In this document: positions 41,534 to 44,295 of the stretch, in pieces
Layout: each line of letters starts with the position of its first letter
Numbering within the stretch: the stretch's first letter is position 1
Source of the DNA: Bryobacterales bacterium
GTDB taxonomy: Bacteria > Acidobacteriota > Terriglobia > Bryobacterales > UBA6623
DNA: 44,295 nt
NCBI GenBank assembly: GCA_022824585.1
Contig: JAJDZN010000054.1
Span: 1 to 44,295, forward strand
Direction: 5' to 3'
Program-made: the position numbers and the translations under genes
The notes under the pieces: generated by a model
The model's database searches: none
The model's input: the letters and a program-made list of their open reading frames with translations, nothing else
What the model was told of the DNA's origin: nothing

Positions 41534-42532
41534 TTACGCTGGCGCGTAGACATCGTCTTCCAGTGTCGCCGGATCGGGGAAGGGCTGCTCGAGCGCCCAC
41601 TCAACGGCGGCGGCGACCTTGTCGAGGACGCGCTTGCGCATCTCCATGAAATCTTGCTCGTCCGCGCCCAGATTCTCCACCATATACTTCTGCAGCATCA
41701 GGATCGGATCCTTGCGAGACCACTCCTCGCGGAGTTGGTTGGGCACGTAGTCGGCCGGGTCGTGGGCGGAGTGGCCGCTCATGCGGAATGTCTTGCACTC
41801 GATGAAATAGGGGCCTTTGCCTGCGCGGGCGTGTTCGACACCGCGCGTGGATGCCTCGTAGATTGCGAGCACGTCGTTACCGTTGACGATCTCGGCGGGT
41901 ATGCCATAGCCCGCCACGCGGTCAGCGATGTCGGCAATCTTCATCTGCTTGTCAAGTGGCGTGGAGTAGGCGTAGTGGTTGTTGTTGCACAGATAGACGA
42001 TCGGCAGGTTCATGACCGCCGCCATGTTGAGGCCCTCGTGCCAGTCGCCACGACTGGAGGCGCCATCGCCTGAATAGTTGAAAACTACGTTGGACTCGCC
42101 TCGATAGCGCATCGCGAATGCCAGGCCGCCCGCGATGGGGATGCTGGCCCCGATCGACGAGATGATCGGCACGCAGTGGCGCTCCGAGCAGCCCATGTGC
42201 ATGTTGCCGTCACGGCCCTTGGTCAGGCCCGTGGCGCGTCCCATGTACTGGGCGAGGATCTCTTCGGGCGTGACGCCACGGATCAGCAGGGCGGCCATGT
42301 CCCTGTGTGAAGGTGTCAGCCAGTCACCCGGGCGGGAGAGGATGGCGCTGCCGACGGGGATGGCCTCTTGGCCGCGTCCCGTGTAGCAGCCACCGACGAC
42401 CTTGCCTTGGCGGTAGAGCTTGTTCTCGATGCGATCCTCGAGCTCCCGCATCAAGAGCATGTAGTAATGAAATCGTTCGCAGAGGTCGCGGTCAAACTTG
42501 GTCTGTAGGTGTGCGACGGCTGGGGTGCTCAT
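41534..42532 (-). CDS. pdhA: 2-oxoacid dehydrogenase E1 component, alpha subunit (pyruvate dehydrogenase-like)
   Basis: The protein has 332 residues. The thiamine diphosphate motif is SGDGASSRGDWHEGLNMAAVMNLPIVYLCNNN (GDG ... NN), and GCYTGRGQEAIPVGS, PSHRDMAALLIRGV, GRDGNMHMG and FRMSGHSAHDP are the other conserved blocks; the last contains the regulated serine region of eukaryotic E1. The protein forms a heterotetramer with the beta subunit and carries out oxidative decarboxylation of a 2-oxoacid in the cytoplasm. The ATG at 42532 is preceded on the minus strand by AT-rich sequence, with TTATCT ending 15 bases upstream as a possible -10 and no Shine-Dalgarno. The gene is first in its operon. 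The adjacent upstream DNA is non-coding and decayed. Confidence 0.93.
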   Translation of the reverse strand: MSTPAVAHLQTKFDRDLCERFHYYMLLMRELEDRIENKLYRQGKVVGGCYTGRGQEAIPVGSAILSRPGDWLTPSHRDMAALLIRGVTPEEILAQYMGRATGLTKGRDGNMHMGCSERHCVPIISSIGASIPIAGGLAFAMRYRGESNVVFNYSGDGASSRGDWHEGLNMAAVMNLPIVYLCNNNHYAYSTPLDKQMKIADIADRVAGYGIPAEIVNGNDVLAIYEASTRGVEHARAGKGPYFIECKTFRMSGHSAHDPADYVPNQLREEWSRKDPILMLQKYMVENLGADEQDFMEMRKRVLDKVAAAVEWALEQPFPDPATLEDDVYAPA

Positions 42533-43096
42533 AGCAGCATTAAAGAAAGATAAACCATAGGCGCTCGGTTTGCAAGACGGAATTCAGCAAGATCCCCCGG
42601 CGCCGAATTCGGGTGGTCCGCGACGGCCCGGAAGCCACCGCCGTGCCCGCTCGCCCTCGCGGTCGCGCTCCGATGGCGCTCGATCCAAGGAAGGAGATGT
42701 GCAACGGCGGCTGCACTTGGTGTTCGCTACGCCGTCGTTCTGGTGCGGAATCGTCGCCGAGCCGTGGACGCTGCCCTCGGCAGCCGGAAGCTTGGTCGAT
42801 GACCGCGATCGTGTAGTCTGCGGCCGCTGGCCCGTACCGGCGGACGGAGTCCTGACGATCACAAACGTCGCTCTGTCTATGGGAATCGCGGACCTGCGGT
42901 GCCAGAGCCACTATGGGCGTCTGCGCCATATCGATCGCTGAGCCGGCGCTAGTATGACTCGGGGATGCAGGGACGAAGAGTCTGGCCAGAATGGCAGGCT
43001 AGGCTGCGACGGAAGCCGCAACCACATACCGGGCCCCTTGCCGCGCAAGGCCTGTCCTTGCCTTGAGTTGATTCTTGGGATGAGTCCTGCCACGTG
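42533..43096. other. Non-coding or decayed stretch
   Basis: About 560 bases with no recognisable gene. Frames up to ~125 codons exist on both strands but are arginine- and proline-rich, lack homology and overlap each other, as expected of random frames in GC-rich DNA. The promoter of the E1 alpha gene lies in its first 40 bases. Confidence 0.5.
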
Positions 43097-43832
43097 TTGA
43101 CTGAGCGGACATTCCACGGGGTCTTGGAGTGCGCCGTGTTCGCGGCAGCGATCCTCCCTTGAGGCAGCCTAATGCGGCTCAACGCGCCGTACGGAAGGCC
43201 CTATTTTGGGGCGCGGCTGGGGCCGTGAGATGTCGAACCGAGCAGCGTGGGTGGTTGTGGGGATGCCGGCGACAGTCGTATTCGCAGGCATCTGCTTCAC
43301 GGGAAGGCTGGCCAGCGAGACGGTTCCGCTGATGCTGCTGAGGATCTGGCAGTGCCACTATCTGAACCGGGCCTCCATTTACCCTCTTCGCACGCGGACC
43401 GCGGGCAAGAAGATGCCAACGGTGGTCGAGGGCAGCGGGGTTGCCTTCAACGCGGTCACCGCATATGTCTAAGCGCGTTTCGTCTCGGAGCTTGGCGAAT
43501 ATGGCGCCGAGTGGCTGAAGGATCCGCGCCTCCCGGGTGGGCTTGCCGCCTTCGCGGCCGGCTTTGCCCTGATTTCCCACTCCGACAACATCCTGCTCGG
43601 CATTCGCAAGCCTGGCCGAACCGGATACTCCATCCCGCACAGCGGTGCATTCCGCTACGTCTCCGGACCCAACGATCCGGGTGAGCTGCTGGAATGGTCC
43701 GGGTGGTCGCTGGGCGGACTCGCGTTCTTCGTCTACTCCGCGGCCAGCCGCGTTCCGAGGGCGCTCAGCCACCACCGGTCGAACCCAGAACGTCTAGCTG
43801 ACTATCCAGCGCGGCGCAAGGCGGTGATTCCG
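43097..43832 (+). pseudogene. Steroid 5-alpha-reductase family protein, degraded
   Basis: Reading across three frame interruptions gives a nearly full-length (~245 residue) 3-oxo-5-alpha-steroid 4-dehydrogenase. From 43097: LTERTFHGVLECAVFAAAILP, a TGA at 43160-43162, then GSLMRLNAPYGRPYFGARLGP. An extra T at 43226 makes a second TGA and shifts the frame. The next frame reads EMSNRAAWVVVGMPATVVFAGICFTGR, IWQCHYLNRASIYPLRTRTAGKKMP and FNAVTAYV, then TAA at 43470-43472. It continues in the same frame with RFVSELGEYGAEWLKDP, ISHSDNILLGIRKPGRTGYSIPHSG, FRYVSGPNDPGELLEWSGW and VYSAASRVPRALSHHRSNPERLADYPARRKAVIP. The HSDNIL, KPG-TGY-IP, FRYVS-PN-GE and SHHR blocks are family hallmarks. The normal stop is also lost; the frame stays open to 44129. 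Several conserved residues have changed, so this is a true, aged pseudogene. Confidence 0.85.
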
Positions 43833-44182
43833 GATGCACTCTTGGCCGACCGCTGCGCTCGCACCTGCAAGTCAGCTGCGGTTGGCCGGGCTCAGGATCG
43901 CACCTGTGGGGACCTTGGCGGCCGGGCAAACATGCAGCGATCGGGGAGTCTTGCCGGAAAGCCGAGGCGATTCGCGACTGAAGGCCTCTCCGCATCGGTA
44001 CACCGATGGAGTTGCCCGACTTGCACCGTAATCCACTCGGCGTCCGTGAGCCCGGGAACCGCGGCGGAGCAGTCCGCTGTCACGCCGGGCACCGCTATTG
44101 AGGCTGACGCCCGCCGTATCTGCTGGTAGGGCGCACAACTCCGAGACGCGAAAAGGGTGTACGTCGGAAATTTGAGATCTGC
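43833..44182. other. Intergenic stretch between pseudogene and transposase fragment
   Basis: About 350 bases where the pseudogene's frame stays open by chance but encodes no recognisable sequence. It probably includes the terminal inverted repeat of the ISKra4-type element near 44150-44182, but I cannot identify it without the other end. Confidence 0.4.
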
Positions 44183-44295
44183 TCAGGTTGCGGCTGATCG
44201 ATGGGCCCAAAAGTCCTCGTAGCGATTCGATTGGGTGCAGCAGCGTAGGCCGAGGATGGCGTTGGCACCGTCGACGTTCCAGCGCATTCCGGACC
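44183..44295 (-). mobile_element. ISKra4-family transposase, C-terminal fragment at window edge
   Basis: The minus strand from the window edge reads SGMRWNVDGANAILGLRCC, then TQSNRYEDFWAHRSAAT, with a stop at 44183-44185. GMRW...GA.AIL.LR followed by R(Y/W)(E/D)(D/E)(F/Y)W is the well-known C-terminal end of ISKra4-family DDE transposases. Only 36 residues are inside the window, so whether the element is intact is unknown. Its 3' end lies about 350 bases from the decayed steroid reductase gene, marking this end of the window as accessory DNA. Confidence 0.75.

Noticed and set aside
42570..42941. 123-codon plus-strand frame and a 129-codon minus-strand frame in the gap before the steroid reductase pseudogene
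   Set aside because: Both cover the same DNA, are low in complexity and have no ribosome site or homology.
43160..43162. In-frame TGA read as selenocysteine, given that selD is present
   Set aside because: A further frameshift and a TAA follow in the same gene, and steroid reductases have no Cys at that position, so decay explains it better.
1..44295. CRISPR arrays, phage genes and replication origin
   Set aside because: No regularly spaced direct repeats, no phage structural or integrase genes and no clusters of DnaA boxes were seen.

Overview
This is a GC-rich (roughly two-thirds G+C by eye), gene-dense bacterial window that looks like an Acidobacteriota genome of the Bryobacterales/Solibacter type. 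The best lineage marker is the exported protein at 10836-13502. It carries the motif APLFFVSPMQINAQIPWE, which is the signature of TIGR03437, a domain first described in Solibacter. Supporting markers are the VWFA-related protein at 35537-36382, the DUF1592/DUF1552/ankyrin cluster, the CRTAC1-like FG-GAP lipoprotein, the PQQ dehydrogenase and several sulfatases. The mix resembles free-living or host-associated (for example sponge) acidobacteria that feed on sulfated and acetylated glycans, but habitat cannot be read from the sequence.

Layout. 1-618 is the C-terminal end of a secretin. 812-1869 is a di-haem cytochrome c peroxidase/MauG-like gene broken by a one-base frameshift, ended by a perfect 15-bp hairpin shared with a convergent sulfatase. 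1948-5097 (minus) holds sulfatase, HEAT-repeat and LolA-like genes, with a CPBP membrane protease divergent at 5015-6058. 6070-10641 (minus) holds a NADH-dehydrogenase-like/SelD fusion, a sialate O-acetylesterase and an SDR oxidoreductase. 10836-13502 is the TIGR03437 protein. 13687-19024 (minus) is a compact operon of DUF1592 haem protein, DUF1552 protein and exported ankyrin protein. 19433-21049 is a second sulfatase. 21144-24953 (minus) has a DUF3604 protein and an OYE-family flavin oxidoreductase. 25225-27706 has two tiny lysine/arginine-rich proteins, cysE and an alpha/beta hydrolase. 27818-29314 is a third sulfatase. 29768-32382 is a XamI-like type II restriction-modification pair whose genes overlap by GTGA. 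32591-34426 (minus) pairs a radical SAM/SPASM protein with a DUF1080 protein. 34593-38472 carries a membrane-anchored coiled-coil protein, the VWFA protein, the CRTAC1 protein and a small membrane protein. 38527-42532 (minus) has a PQQ dehydrogenase and the E1 beta and alpha subunits of a 2-oxoacid dehydrogenase. 42533-44295 is decayed: a steroid 5-alpha-reductase pseudogene followed by the C-terminus of an ISKra4-type transposase running off the edge.

How the genes fit together. Most products carry Sec, Tat or lipoprotein signals, so the window is largely an envelope and periplasm catabolic island. Three FGly-type sulfatases, a sialate O-acetylesterase, a DUF1080 protein, a secreted hydrolase and a PQQ dehydrogenase could strip and oxidise decorated glycans. 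The cytochromes and the DUF1592/DUF1552 proteins may handle the electrons. The restriction-modification pair, the pseudogene and the transposase mark accessory or decaying DNA.

The most notable non-gene signal is a recurring AT-rich -10-like hexamer 7-11 bases before several start codons that lack a Shine-Dalgarno sequence. This suggests that leaderless transcripts are common in this organism.
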